This document shows positions 1 through 10,827 of a stretch of DNA of 64,000 bases, piece by piece. The notes below the pieces were generated by a model. That model made no database searches. It was not told the DNA's origin and saw only the letters and a program-made list of their open reading frames with translations. Both the position numbers and the translations under genes were made by a program. Each line of letters starts with the position of its first letter. Within the stretch, counting starts at the first letter, position 1. This stretch comes from Catellatospora sichuanensis (GTDB lineage: Bacteria > Actinomycetota > Actinomycetes > Mycobacteriales > Micromonosporaceae): contig NZ_VIQO01000026.1 of the NCBI RefSeq assembly GCF_007483665.1, positions 1 to 64,000 on the forward strand, written 5' to 3'.

Positions 1-146
1 GCGAACTCATCCGCACCAACGCCGACCAGACCATGACCATCGACCCCTGCAACCTGCAGCTGCTCTACCAGGGCCGCTCACCCAACTCCGGCGGCGACTA
101 CGGCCTGCTGCCCTACCGGCCCGGCCTGCTGACCCGGCAGCGCTGA
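1..146 (+). CDS. GH62 alpha-L-arabinofuranosidase, C-terminal fragment (gene enters from the left)
   Basis: The reading frame (codons from base 3) runs into the window and stops at TGA 144-146. The visible 47 residues contain [17 protein letters not shown] and a tail of the form [18 protein letters not shown], which I recognise as the conserved C-terminal end of GH62 alpha-L-arabinofuranosidases. These secreted enzymes release arabinose side chains from arabinoxylan. The GH10 and GH43 genes directly downstream on the same strand support a xylan-degradation role. The catalytic residues lie outside the window, so activity and any carbohydrate-binding module cannot be judged. The assignment rests on the tail motif only. 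Confidence 0.8.
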   Translation, partial: ELIRTNADQTMTIDPCNLQLLYQGRSPNSGGDYGLLPYRPGLLTRQR

Positions 147-1874
<1,728 letters not shown>

Positions 1875-1900
1875 CACCGGACGAGACCACACCATGATCA

Positions 1901-1945
1901 GCCGCCGGTGCGCGGATCGCCGCATCCCCGCACCGGCGGCCTTTT
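1901..1945 (+). terminator. Rho-independent terminator of the GH10 gene
   Basis: A perfect 12-bp stem (1901-1912 with 1929-1940) is followed by CTTTT. It lies 26 bases after the xylanase stop codon, and it argues against the upstream ATG at 1894 being the start of the next gene. Confidence 0.8.
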
Positions 1946-2043
1946 ACCTGCTCGGCGACCACGATCGCCGCGGACGTCCACGGCGACCTGCGCCACCCCC
2001 ACATCCCGGCCCATCGCGGCCACGAGACAAGGAGGATGCCCCC

Positions 2044-4149
2044 GTGAGCGGCATCGGCACCATCCCGCGAGTCCTGCCCCCGCGACGACGCTGGCGCACC
2101 GCATTGATCACCATGCTGGTCACCGCACTGGCCAGCACGGGCCTGGTCGTCCTCGCCAACAGCAGCGCGCAGGCCGCGAGCGTCGACACCAGCGCGTGGT
2201 ACATCCTGGTCAACCGCAACAGCGGCAAAGCCCTCGACGTCTACAACTTCTCCACCGCCGACGGCGGACGCATCACCCAGTGGACCCGAGGCACCGCCAA
2301 CAACCAGCAATGGCAGTTCGTCGACTCCGGCAGCGGCTACTACCGGATCAAGTCCCGCCACTCCGGCAAAGTCCTCGACGTCTCCGGCTTCTCCACCGCC
2401 AACGGCGGAGCCATCGTCCAGTGGACCGACAACAACAGCAACAACCAGCAGTGGCGGCTCGCCGACTCGGCCGACGGCTACGTCCGGTTCATCAGCCGGC
2501 ACAGCAACAAAGCTCTCGAAGTCCAGGGTGCCTCCACGGCCGACGGGGCCAACATCGTGCAGTACGACGACTGGGGCGGCAACAACCAGCAATGGCAGCT
2601 CGTGCGCGTCGGCACCGACCCGACCCCGAGCGCGTCGTCGTCACCGCCGCCCAGCGGCGGCAACTACACCAACCCGGTGCTGTGGCAGGACTTCGCCGAC
2701 ATCGACATCATCCGCGTCGGTGACGCCTACTACTACTCCGCCTCGACCATGCACTACTCCCCGGGCGCGCCGATCCTGCGTTCGTATGACCTGGTCAACT
2801 GGGAGTTCGCCGGGCACTCGGTGCCGGTGCTCGACCATTCCAGCGCCTACAACCTCAGCGGCGGGCGCGCCTACGTCAAGGGCATCTGGGCGTCCACCCT
2901 CAACTACCGCCCCTCCAACAGCACCTTCTACTGGATGGGCTGCATGGAGTTCAACAAGACCTACGTCTACACCGCCTCGGCCGTCGACGGCACCTGGACC
3001 AAGCGTTCCACGATCAACAACTGCTATTACGACGCCGGCCTGCTCGTCGACGACAACGACACCATGTACGTCGCCTACGGCAACAGCAACATCAGCGTCG
3101 CCCAGTTGTCCGCCGACGGACTCAGCCAGGTCCGCACGCAGCAGGTGTTCACGACGCCGTCCAGCGTCGGCACCCTGGAGGGCGCGCGCTTCTACAAGCG
3201 CAACGGCAGCTACTACATCTTCCTGACCCGCCCCGCCAACGGCCAGTACATCCTCAAGTCGTCCAGCCCTTTCGGCCCGTACACGATGCAGCAGCTCCTG
3301 CTCAACCTGCCCGGCCCGATCTCCGGCGGCGGCGTCCCCCACCAGGGCGGCCTCGTGCAGACCCAGAATGGCGCCTGGTACTACATGGCCTTCGTCGACG
3401 CCTACCCCGGCGGGCGCGTCCCCGTGCTCGCCCCGGTCACCTGGACCGCCGACGGCTGGCCCCAGATCCAGCTCGTCAACAACGCCTGGGGCGCGAGCTA
3501 CCCCAAGCCGAACCTGCCCACCCGCGCGGTCAAACCCATGATCGGCACCGACACCTTCAGCGGCACCGCGCTGGGCCCGCAGTGGGAGTGGAACCACAAC
3601 CCCGACACCAGCCGATACTCCGTCAACAACGGCCTGCGGCTGCAGACCGCCACCGTCACCAACGACCTCTACAACGCCCGCAACACCCTGACCCACCGCA
3701 TCCAGGGACCGACCTCCACCGCCACGATCCAGCTCGACTACTCGACCATGCGCGACGGCGACCGCGCCGGGCTCGCGATGCTGCGAGACTCCTCGGCCTG
3801 GATCGGCGTCAAACGCGACAACGGCGCGACCAGAGTCGTGATGACCAACGGACTGACCATGGACGGCAGTTGGAACACCACCGGCACCGGCACCGAGAAC
3901 GCCTCCGCGGCGATCTCCGGCGGCCGGATATGGCTGCGTGCCAACGCCGACATCCGGCCTGGCAGCGGACGCCAGGCACGCTTCTCCTACAGCACCGACG
4001 GCACCAACTTCACCTCGCTGGGCTCCGCGTTCACCCTCAACAACGCCTGGCAGTTCTTCATGGGCTACCGCTTCGGCATCTTCAACTACGCCACCCAGGC
4101 ACTGGGCGGCTCGGTGACCGTGTCCCGGTTCGACCTGACCACCCCGTAG
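2044..4149 (+). CDS. Secreted GH43 beta-xylosidase/arabinofuranosidase with N-terminal CBM13 module
   Basis: The 701-residue product acts on xylan side chains or xylo-oligosaccharides outside the cell. The start chosen is GTG 2044, preceded at 8 bases by AAGGAGG; an ATG at 1894 in the same frame would run through the terminator of the previous gene. A signal peptide covers about 1-45 (ends SAQA). A three-repeat CBM13 follows (about 47-190), then a Ser/Pro linker, then the five-bladed GH43 domain. Likely catalytic residues are base Asp219 (FADIDII), pKa modulator Asp330 (YYDAGLLV) and acid Glu379 (TLEGARFYK). The C-terminal 190 residues look like the beta-sandwich domain common in GH43 enzymes. 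Exact substrate is not decidable from sequence. Confidence 0.92.
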   Translation: MSGIGTIPRVLPPRRRWRTALITMLVTALASTGLVVLANSSAQAASVDTSAWYILVNRNSGKALDVYNFSTADGGRITQWTRGTANNQQWQFVDSGSGYYRIKSRHSGKVLDVSGFSTANGGAIVQWTDNNSNNQQWRLADSADGYVRFISRHSNKALEVQGASTADGANIVQYDDWGGNNQQWQLVRVGTDPTPSASSSPPPSGGNYTNPVLWQDFADIDIIRVGDAYYYSASTMHYSPGAPILRSYDLVNWEFAGHSVPVLDHSSAYNLSGGRAYVKGIWASTLNYRPSNSTFYWMGCMEFNKTYVYTASAVDGTWTKRSTINNCYYDAGLLVDDNDTMYVAYGNSNISVAQLSADGLSQVRTQQVFTTPSSVGTLEGARFYKRNGSYYIFLTRPANGQYILKSSSPFGPYTMQQLLLNLPGPISGGGVPHQGGLVQTQNGAWYYMAFVDAYPGGRVPVLAPVTWTADGWPQIQLVNNAWGASYPKPNLPTRAVKPMIGTDTFSGTALGPQWEWNHNPDTSRYSVNNGLRLQTATVTNDLYNARNTLTHRIQGPTSTATIQLDYSTMRDGDRAGLAMLRDSSAWIGVKRDNGATRVVMTNGLTMDGSWNTTGTGTENASAAISGGRIWLRANADIRPGSGRQARFSYSTDGTNFTSLGSAFTLNNAWQFFMGYRFGIFNYATQALGGSVTVSRFDLTTP
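2182..2456 (+). repeat. CBM13 repeat copy B (exact match to 1341-1615)
   Basis: This is the second copy of the 275-base identical segment, placed directly behind the signal peptide of the GH43 gene. In the xylanase the same segment is C-terminal, so the module occupies opposite ends of the two proteins. Confidence 0.85.
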
Positions 4150-4210
4150 CGGGTGCCCCGGCCGCTACCAGTTCTGGATGCCGGTAGCTCGCCGCAGGCC
4201 CGCCGCCGAC

Positions 4211-4243
4211 GGCCGGTGCGGATCTCACCGCTCCGCACCGGCC
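4211..4243 (+). terminator. Hairpin terminator after the GH43 gene
   Basis: A perfect 12-bp GC-rich stem (4211-4222 with 4232-4243, loop 9) lies 62 bases after the GH43 stop. There is no T run. It probably closes the xylan cluster. Confidence 0.55.
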
Positions 4244-4377
4244 AAGTCGGGAGCGTACGGCGGCGCCTCCGCCTGCCCCAGCGAGATGCCCACGCGCCCA
4301 CAACGCGACGGACGGCCGATACTACGCCGCATGCGCGGTGCGGCACCGTAGGAGGCTGCCGACTCGCGACCCCGAGG

Positions 4378-5073
4378 ATGACCGTGCCCGACGCCGAAGA
4401 CCTGCTGCTGATGTACTTCTTCTCCCTGCTCGTCAACGTGGCGCTGATCGCCCTAGCCGCCTCCCTCCTGGGCCGCATCGCCGACCGATCGGAGCGGCTC
4501 AGGAAGCGGCGCGCGGCGGACCTCGCCGCGGCGGAGATCTTCTACGCCGCGCATGGCGAGTTCCACGGCATCTGGCAGGAATGGAAGGCCGTCCGCAGGC
4601 AGGCGTTCGCCGCGGCCGACCGTGAGCAGCACCGGTGGGCGCTGTTCGGCCGGGCCTCGGCGGTCGACGCCCGCGTGGAGGCGCTGGTCGCCAGGCTCGC
4701 CACGGAGCGCCACCTCACCGACAAGGACCGCACGGTGCTCGGCTGCTACCGCCAGGCGTACCGGATGCTCGGCAGCTGCCTGGAGGCGGACCTGCCGCTC
4801 GGGGTCATCCTGCGACGCCAGCCGGACGGCGGGATCCTGCCCGCCGACCACGAGGCCTGGACCGACGCCAGGACCCGTTCGTACGTGACGTTCACCGAAC
4901 TGGTGACCGCGGTCGGCGCGCTGATCGCCCACTCGGGCGTCGTCCCGTCGGAGGCCCACGCCCGAACGTCGATGCGCGTGATCACCGACAGCGGATTCGA
5001 CAGCAGGTCCTGGGTGCCACGCGCCCGCGCCGCCCTCGATCTGGCCCCGATCAGCGAACCGACGCAGGGATAG
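4378..5073 (+). CDS. Single-pass membrane protein of unknown function
   Basis: This 231-residue protein has one N-terminal membrane segment (MYFFSLLVNVALIALAAS, about 11-28), followed by a basic stretch and a mainly helical cytoplasmic part rich in Arg and Ala. I do not recognise the family. ATG 4378 sits directly behind GAGG; GTG 4384 is two codons later and is better spaced from that GAGG, so either may be used. The open frame extends upstream to 4153, but that part is low-complexity and crosses the GH43 terminator. It is a single gene between two hydrolase-type neighbours, with no evident operon. Confidence 0.65.
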   Translation: MTVPDAEDLLLMYFFSLLVNVALIALAASLLGRIADRSERLRKRRAADLAAAEIFYAAHGEFHGIWQEWKAVRRQAFAAADREQHRWALFGRASAVDARVEALVARLATERHLTDKDRTVLGCYRQAYRMLGSCLEADLPLGVILRRQPDGGILPADHEAWTDARTRSYVTFTELVTAVGALIAHSGVVPSEAHARTSMRVITDSGFDSRSWVPRARAALDLAPISEPTQG

Positions 5074-5150
5074 GGCGTCCGGCAGAGGTTTCGCGAAGCC
5101 CACCCGGCATGATCGCAACGACCGATCCGCCCCGCTGCAGGGAGACGACC

Positions 5151-5633
5151 ATGAACGACGGCCGCGCCGACTTCGACTTCATCTTCGGCCGGTGGCAGGT
5201 GCGCAACCGCAAGCTGCGCGACGTCACCGATCCCGGCTGCGACGAGTGGGTCGAGTTCGACGCCACGGCGCACGCCGAGCCGATCCTCGGCGGCCTCGGC
5301 CACGTCGATCGCATCTGGACCGACGCACCGCCCGGCGAGCAGCCCTTCGAGGGGTACACGCTGCGGCAGTTCGACCCGCAGGCCCGTGTCTGGCGGATCT
5401 GGTGGGCGTCCAGCCGCAACCCCGGCCACCTCGACCCGCCCGTCGAGGGCGCCTGGCGCGACGGGCGGGGTGTCTTCGACTGCGACGACGTCCTCGGCGG
5501 TCACCCGGTCAAGGTCCGCTTCGAGTGGACCCGTGACGGCGCGGACGCCGCCCGGTGGCAGCAGTCGTTCTCCTACGACCAGGGCGTGACCTGGCGGACG
5601 AACTGGATCATGGAGCTGTCCCGCACCGCCTGA
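5151..5633 (+). CDS. DUF1579-like small protein (lipocalin/calycin-like fold suspected)
   Basis: This is a 160-residue soluble protein starting at ATG 5151 behind CAGGGAGA. The opening FDFIFGRWQVRNRKL and the pattern of W, G and paired aromatic residues resemble bacterial proteins annotated as DUF1579 or SRPBCC/calycin-like domains that begin with DFDFLxGxW. No catalytic residues can be named. It lies 77 bases after the previous gene on the same strand and converges on an alpha/beta hydrolase with a shared hairpin terminator between them. Confidence 0.7.
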   Translation: MNDGRADFDFIFGRWQVRNRKLRDVTDPGCDEWVEFDATAHAEPILGGLGHVDRIWTDAPPGEQPFEGYTLRQFDPQARVWRIWWASSRNPGHLDPPVEGAWRDGRGVFDCDDVLGGHPVKVRFEWTRDGADAARWQQSFSYDQGVTWRTNWIMELSRTA

Positions 5634-5669
5634 GCAACCGGCTCCCTGCCACGAACATCGCAGCAGCAA

Positions 5670-5695
5670 GCGGGGCGGCGCTGCGGCCGCCCCGC
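5670..5695. terminator. Bidirectional hairpin between convergent genes
   Basis: A perfect 10-bp stem (5670-5679 with 5686-5695, loop 6) sits in the 71-base gap between the stops of two convergent genes. Confidence 0.6.
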
Positions 5696-5704
5696 CCGGG
5701 ACCG

Positions 5705-6571
5705 TCAAGCCTTCTCGGCGAGCACCTCACGCAGCTTGGCGGCGAACTCCTCCGGCTTGCCCGGCATACCGAACTCGCCGCCCATGAAACCGCCGTGGTT
5801 GCTGGGGAACACGACCGCCTCGGTGCCGAGCTGCTCGGCGACCGCGACCCCACCGCGGTAGGCCATCTGCCCCTCGGATTCCTCGCCGACCGCCGACACG
5901 ATCCGGGTCGACGCCGCACGCAGCGCGTCGAGGTCGTATTCGTAGTGCGTGCAGCTGATCAGGTTCTGACCCAGCAGCACGTCGTCACGGGAGCCGTCGT
6001 CCTCGGCCGGCATGCCGAACTGGGCAGGGTCCGGCGCCACGGCGTAGTCCGCGGGAAACTCGCCCTGGTGGCCGACCGCGGCGATGAACGCCGCCATGCC
6101 GGCACCCGAGCCCTTGGCCTGGTACAGGTCACGGATGAACCGGATCGCGGCCAGCGCCCGCTCCCGGTCCGGCAGCAGCTGCCCCGCCGGCGGCTCGTGC
6201 GCGACCAGGGTGCGCACGTCCGCCGGGTGCCGGGCGACCAGGGCCAGTGCGTTGACCGCCCCGCCGCTGCTGGCGAAGATGTCGACCGGTCCCCCGCCGA
6301 GCTCGGCGATCAGCCGGTGCACGTCGTCGGCGTGCACGTCGGGGGTCGACTCCCCGGCGTCGGCGGTGCGGACGCTGCGCTGGGCGCCCCGAGGGTCGTA
6401 GGTGACCACCGTGCGGTCGGGGAAGAACCCGGCGAGCGTGGTGAACCCGCGGGCGTCCATGGGCGAGCCGAACAGCATCAGGATCGGCTCGGCGCTGTCG
6501 GTGTTCTCGCGCACGTCGTAGTGCAGGACCACGCCGGGAACATCGAGTGTGTAGGTCTTCGACTCAGCCAT
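5705..6571 (-). CDS. Alpha/beta hydrolase
   Basis: This is a 288-residue alpha/beta-hydrolase-fold protein. Visible elements are the oxyanion-side strand ILMLFGSPMD, the YDPRGAQRS turn, the nucleophile elbow FASSGGAVN with Ser102 as likely nucleophile, and the catalytic His in PSNHGGF near the C-terminus. The elbow has Ala instead of the usual first Gly of GxSxG. The start is set at ATG 6571 because GAAGGAG lies 8 bases before it; an ATG 24 bases upstream lacks a site. The physiological substrate is unknown. It is transcribed away from the fusion gene at 6753, sharing a 180-base promoter region. Confidence 0.88.
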   Translation of the reverse strand: MAESKTYTLDVPGVVLHYDVRENTDSAEPILMLFGSPMDARGFTTLAGFFPDRTVVTYDPRGAQRSVRTADAGESTPDVHADDVHRLIAELGGGPVDIFASSGGAVNALALVARHPADVRTLVAHEPPAGQLLPDRERALAAIRFIRDLYQAKGSGAGMAAFIAAVGHQGEFPADYAVAPDPAQFGMPAEDDGSRDDVLLGQNLISCTHYEYDLDALRAASTRIVSAVGEESEGQMAYRGGVAVAEQLGTEAVVFPSNHGGFMGGEFGMPGKPEEFAAKLREVLAEKA

Positions 6572-6752
6572 CGGAGCAACTCCTTCTCGGGTCATGTCCA
6601 GGTAGACCGTCGCCGCCCGCGAAACTCATCGGTCCGGCGCCGAGAATTTCCCGGAGTCACCGAAACGGGCAAATGCCATCAAGCATAGTGCTGTGATGGG
6701 TGGACGCGCCCGCGGTGAACGGGCCCGATGCCGCGTGCGGTATCAACTCCGC

Positions 6753-8255
6753 ATGGAATACGTGCTGTTCCCCGGACGACACCACCTGCTGACCCGCTTC
6801 CAGGCGGGCCGGCTCGTCGCGCTGGCCGCCCGGCACGGCGCGACCATCGTCTGGGCGGTGACCTCGGCGAACCACGACAACACCCGCCGCAACCCGGTGC
6901 CCTACCACCGGCGGGAGGCCGCGATCGAGCGGTTCAGCGCCATCACCACGCTGCGCTCGGTGGTGGTGCCGGTCTTCGACATGCCGCCGACCCCGCGCTT
7001 CGCCGAGGTGACCCTCAAGAACATCACCGTGGCCACCGGTATCGAGCTGACGCCGCACAACACCGTCGTGGCCTGCTCCACCCCTGACGTCGCCGCGCTG
7101 TACGAGCGGCTCGGCTTCGCGATCGACCCCGTCGAGGCCGGGCAGACCCCCGCCGCCGAGCGCCCCTGGGACGTCCTTCTGCGCCTGGCCACCGGTGACG
7201 AGACGTGGCGGGACCTGGCACATCCCGCCACCGTCGACGTCTTCGACCGCTACCGGCTCGTCGAGACCGTACGCACCGTCGTCAACGACCCGGTCGTCGG
7301 CGACGAGGGCGGGCTGACCGCGACCCGCGACTACCGCGCCTACGTGGAGGCGTTCGCCGACAGCGCCGCCCGCAAGTGGGCTGCGGCCCGCGAGCACGTG
7401 CAGCCCGGCCGGGTCGTCGACATCGGCTGCGGCGCGGGCGCGGTGCTCGAACTGGCCGACCGGGAACCGGCCCTGCGCGAGAGCGACCTGATCGGGGTCG
7501 AGGTCGCCCGCCACCTGTTCGACGAGTGCGTACACCGCAAGGCGCAGGGGGTCTTCCAGAACCCCAACGTGTTCTTCTACCGCCGCAACGTGCTCGGCGG
7601 CGCGGTGTTCCCCGCCCGGTCGATCAACACGACGCTGACCTTCGCACTGACCCACGAGATCTGGTCCTACGGCGAACAGGAGAAGTCACTGCGCGCCTTC
7701 GCCCAGGCCATCTACGAGCACACCGCGCCGGGCGGCGTATGGATCAACAGCGACGTCTGCGGCCCCGACGACCGCGACCGGCAGGTGCTGCTGCGCCTGG
7801 AACGTGGCGACGGCGAGAACCCCGACCAGCCGTGCCCCGACCTGGCCGGGCTGCCGTCGGCGCAGGTCGCGGACTACGTCGCCGGCCTGTCCACGCGGGC
7901 CCGCTTCGACCAGTTCACGGTCGATTTCGCCTTCCCGGTGCCGCACACACCGGTCGACGACACCGTCCGGCTGGCGCTGGGTGACGCCATGGACTACCTG
8001 ACCCGCAAGGACTACTCGGCGAGCTGGCTGTCGGAGACCCGCGAGCAGTTCTGCGGCATGGCGTACGCCGACTGGCGGCGGCTGCTCACCGACGTCGGAT
8101 TCGAGCTGGACCCGGCCTCGGGGACCAGCCGCAACGACTGGATCGTCGACAACCGGATCGCCCCCGTGGCCGCCCTGAGCGACCTCGACGGCACGCCGCT
8201 GGACTGGCCGGTGACCCATCTGCTGCTGGTCGCCCGGCGGCCGCTGAACTCCTGA
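6753..8255 (+). CDS. Fusion: cytidylyltransferase-like N-terminal domain plus SAM-dependent methyltransferase
   Basis: The product is about 500 residues. The first ~170 start with MEYVLFPGRHHLLTRFQ and contain TSANHDNTRRNPVPYHRRE, resembling the GRFxPxHxGH opening and following strand of NMN adenylyltransferase/cytidylyltransferase folds, but the second half of the signature is altered. The C-terminal two thirds is a class I methyltransferase with the glycine-rich SAM motif VVDIGCGAG (221-229). Substrates are unknown. The start at ATG 6753 is chosen because homology-like sequence begins there; there is no strong ribosome site and an upstream ATG at 6693 remains possible. It ends 25 bases before a convergent gene. 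Confidence 0.75.
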   Translation: MEYVLFPGRHHLLTRFQAGRLVALAARHGATIVWAVTSANHDNTRRNPVPYHRREAAIERFSAITTLRSVVVPVFDMPPTPRFAEVTLKNITVATGIELTPHNTVVACSTPDVAALYERLGFAIDPVEAGQTPAAERPWDVLLRLATGDETWRDLAHPATVDVFDRYRLVETVRTVVNDPVVGDEGGLTATRDYRAYVEAFADSAARKWAAAREHVQPGRVVDIGCGAGAVLELADREPALRESDLIGVEVARHLFDECVHRKAQGVFQNPNVFFYRRNVLGGAVFPARSINTTLTFALTHEIWSYGEQEKSLRAFAQAIYEHTAPGGVWINSDVCGPDDRDRQVLLRLERGDGENPDQPCPDLAGLPSAQVADYVAGLSTRARFDQFTVDFAFPVPHTPVDDTVRLALGDAMDYLTRKDYSASWLSETREQFCGMAYADWRRLLTDVGFELDPASGTSRNDWIVDNRIAPVAALSDLDGTPLDWPVTHLLLVARRPLNS

Positions 8256-8280
8256 CGTGGGAGGTGGGTCGGCAAACTCG

Positions 8281-9072
8281 TCAGCGGATGCGGCCGCCCT
8301 CGGTGACCAGCCATTCGCCGGTCTCCCAGTCGGACGGCCCGTCCTCGCCGCGGTAGCACAGGTCGAAGCGGATGCCCAGGCCCGGCCACGGATGGCGGAT
8401 CGGCACGACACGGAAGACGTCCGCCAGGCCCGGGAAGGTCAGCCCCTCGGGCTCGGGGAACATCAGCTCCAGCTCGGCCCGGGTCAGGTCGGTCCATAGG
8501 GCGATCTGCCACGTCGTCTGCGTCAGCCGCTGCTCCTGGACCAGCTCGAACCTCGGCTCGCGGCCGACGACGAAGTCGCCGATGTCGCCGGTGCACTCCT
8601 CGGACGTCGCGGGCAGGACGAACGGCCACTGCTCGCCGGTCGGGTAGCGGTACATCGCGGAGGCGGCAGCGACGGCGCCCACCAGGTCGTCCCACTGCTC
8701 GGCTGGGGTGCCGACCGGAAGGTTCACGCCCGTGTGGTCGACCCGGCGGACGTGACCGGCAAGGCGGCGGGTCAGCTCCGCCAGCTCGACCCGGCCCGGC
8801 AGGGTGACCGCTTCGGTCCCGGGGCCGCGGCTGACACCGATGACGTGGCCGGTGTCCAGCGCGACCTCGGGCTCGGGCACGTCGGCCAGCGCGAAGGTCG
8901 TGACGGGAAGGGCACCGCGAGGCAGCGGCGGAGTCAGCGTCAGGCGATCGGGACCCATCTCGGCGGAACGGGCATACGGCACGTCGGCCAGCAGCTGACG
9001 CAGCCCGTCGATGAAGGCGCGAGACTCGGTCGCCTCGGGCAGCCGGAAGGTGATCTCGGAAAGGCAGTCCAT
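8281..9072 (-). CDS. Hypothetical protein, 263 aa
   Basis: This soluble, acidic protein has no signal peptide or membrane segment. It starts MDCLSEITFRLPE and contains several Trp-rich stretches (TTWQIALWTDLTR, RHPWPGLGIRFDL, SDWETGEWL). I do not recognise the family. It converges on the fusion gene (stops 25 bases apart) and stands alone on its strand. Codon use is typical of the window, so it is probably expressed, but no function can be offered. Confidence 0.6.
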   Translation of the reverse strand: MDCLSEITFRLPEATESRAFIDGLRQLLADVPYARSAEMGPDRLTLTPPLPRGALPVTTFALADVPEPEVALDTGHVIGVSRGPGTEAVTLPGRVELAELTRRLAGHVRRVDHTGVNLPVGTPAEQWDDLVGAVAAASAMYRYPTGEQWPFVLPATSEECTGDIGDFVVGREPRFELVQEQRLTQTTWQIALWTDLTRAELELMFPEPEGLTFPGLADVFRVVPIRHPWPGLGIRFDLCYRGEDGPSDWETGEWLVTEGGRIR

Positions 9073-9218
9073 GCGCCAGACCGTAACCGCGTCCGTATCG
9101 CATCCGGTGTGACAATTTCCCTGCCTGCGACGCTTCGGCCGGGCGTGGAGCCGACGTCGTCTTCGACCCGCTGACCGTCTGGACCGTCCTGCTCGGTGCG
9201 GTGATCTGGCGCAGCGGC

Positions 9219-9902
9219 TCAGCCGAGCGCTGACCAGCCGCGATGCTCGGCGACCAGGTGCGTTCGAGCGAGTTCGCGGATCTGCTCATCGGGGTCGTCC
9301 AGCAGGTCGGCGAGCGACCGGGCGACGCGTTCGGGATCCGCGCCGGAGATCTCCTCAACCATCGCGTACAGGGCGTGGTAGCGGGTGTCCGCCTCCTCGT
9401 CCCGGCACAGTGTCCGCAGCGCCTCCAGCGCGCCCGGCTCTATCAGCTCCGGGTCCGCCAGCGACGGAAGCGCCGCCGCGACGTGGAAGCGAACCCACGC
9501 GTCCGGGTGCCCGGTGAACCGGAGGACCGCGTCGAGTGCCTCCCGCGCACCGTTGTATCCGAGTGCGGAGATCACCCACCTGAGCACCCGCGGGTCCTGC
9601 TCCTGATCGAGCCGCTCGACCAGCAGCGGTATCGCCTCCGCGCCGAACGGCCGAAGCCCTGCCTCGTCTCGCGGCCCCAGTTCGCGCAGGACTCGGGCGC
9701 CGAGTTCCCGTGCATGCGGGGCGTCGTCGCGCAGCAGCCGGATCGCGGTGTCGTACACCTCCCGGGTCGGCCGCTCATGCAGGGCGACCAGGTGCGGGAC
9801 CGGGTCCAGGTAGTCGCCCTCGGGGACCTCCCTCGCCGCGGCGGCGAACAACTCCGTGTCCGACATCCGCGCCGGGTTCACCGGACCGCCGTGACTCCCC
9901 AT
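9219..9902 (-). CDS. HEAT-repeat protein
   Basis: The product is about 227 residues with four or more paired-helix repeats such as LLRDDAPHARELGARVLRE, DPRVLRWVISALGYNGARE and DAWVRFHVAAALPSLADPE, typical of short bacterial HEAT/PBS-lyase-like proteins. Such solenoids bind proteins or nucleic acids; the partner is unknown. The start is uncertain: ATG 9902 is used, with GTG and ATG alternatives up to 36 bases further in. The open frame continues to 10061 but that part is unlike protein and overlaps the start of the divergent gene. Three further HEAT-type proteins occur later in the window. Confidence 0.75.
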   Translation of the reverse strand: MGSHGGPVNPARMSDTELFAAAAREVPEGDYLDPVPHLVALHERPTREVYDTAIRLLRDDAPHARELGARVLRELGPRDEAGLRPFGAEAIPLLVERLDQEQDPRVLRWVISALGYNGAREALDAVLRFTGHPDAWVRFHVAAALPSLADPELIEPGALEALRTLCRDEEADTRYHALYAMVEEISGADPERVARSLADLLDDPDEQIRELARTHLVAEHRGWSALG

Positions 9903-10059
9903 CAGCCCATTGTCGGCGGGTGCACAACGCGATTTCGCTCCCGTCCCGCGTCGGCGGTGAGCGGGCCACGGCCGCGGTGTCCGCCGACTTACAATCCATT
10001 CACGACCTTGACTGTCGAGCTGGAGTCCGTGCCAGCCCTCACCCCGACCCGAGGACGCC

Positions 10060-10773
10060 ATGGCCGATCCGCTTGACGACCCCGTGCGATCCGCGCTGAC
10101 CGGAGCGCACGCCCACCTGGCGCAGCGGCGGGGCCGTATCGTGCGCTACCCGCCGGAGCTGTCCAGGTTCATCTCGATCCCGCATCCGACCACCGCCGAC
10201 GACTGGGCGGACGCCGCCGCGCTGGTCGGCCCCGGGCAGGCCCCGATCGCCGGCATCGTCGTGGCTCCGCACGACGATTGGAAGGTCACCGGCGTCGGCC
10301 CGGGCCTGCAGCTCGTCGAGGACGGCGTCGAGCCGCGCAGCGACGACGAGGCGGTGCGCCTCGGTCCGGCCGACGTACCCGAGATCGTGGCGTTCGTCGC
10401 CCGCCACCGCAACGGCCGCCTGTTCACGCCACGCACCCTCGAACTGGGCACCTACCTGGGCATCCGCCGCGGTGGGGCGCTGGTGGCGATGGCCGGGGAG
10501 CGGCTTCGGCCGGTGGGCTGGAGCGAGCTCAGCGCCGTCTGCACCGATCCCGCCCACCGCCGTCAGGGCCTGGCCATGCGGCTGGTCCGGGCGCTGATCG
10601 CCGGCATGCGCGAACGCGGCGACTCCGCTTTCCTGCACGTGGGCCACGACAACACCGGCGCACGCGCCCTGTACGAGCGGCTCGGCTTCCGGCTGCGCCG
10701 CCCGATCTCGATGGGATCGGTCCACATCCCCGAAGACCAGCTTTCGGTTGCGTTCCGGCCGGGCCCCGGCTGA
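10060..10773 (+). CDS. GNAT-family N-acetyltransferase
   Basis: This 237-residue protein has a C-terminal GNAT fold. Residues 95-230 contain the acceptor-side strand ALVAMAGERL, the acetyl-CoA pyrophosphate-binding loop HRRQGLAMRLV (R/QxxGxA) and the terminal motif NTGARALYERLGFR. The N-terminal 90 residues are poorly conserved. The reaction is transfer of acetyl from acetyl-CoA to an unknown amine. ATG 10060 follows GAGG at 5 bases. It reads divergently from the HEAT gene and converges on the secreted protein gene at 10828 with a strong shared hairpin. Confidence 0.88.
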   Translation: MADPLDDPVRSALTGAHAHLAQRRGRIVRYPPELSRFISIPHPTTADDWADAAALVGPGQAPIAGIVVAPHDDWKVTGVGPGLQLVEDGVEPRSDDEAVRLGPADVPEIVAFVARHRNGRLFTPRTLELGTYLGIRRGGALVAMAGERLRPVGWSELSAVCTDPAHRRQGLAMRLVRALIAGMRERGDSAFLHVGHDNTGARALYERLGFRLRRPISMGSVHIPEDQLSVAFRPGPG

Positions 10774-10781
10774 GGGCCGGT

Positions 10782-10817
10782 CCGGCCGCCGGAGGCGTGC
10801 GCGCCTCCGGCGGCCGG
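10782..10817. terminator. Strong bidirectional hairpin terminator
   Basis: A perfect 16-bp stem (10782-10797 with 10802-10817) with a TGCG tetraloop fills the 54-base gap between the stops of convergent genes. Confidence 0.75.
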
Positions 10818-10827
10818 TCCGGGGTCG

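Noticed and set aside
1894-2043. ATG 1894 as start of the GH43 gene
   Set aside because: The first 50 codons are Arg/Pro-rich and run through the terminator of the xylanase gene; GTG 2044 has a strong ribosome site and begins a proper signal peptide.
9120-9238. Short plus-strand frame ending in a hydrophobic WTVLLGAVIW stretch
   Set aside because: No start codon and too short to judge; could be a remnant but support is insufficient.
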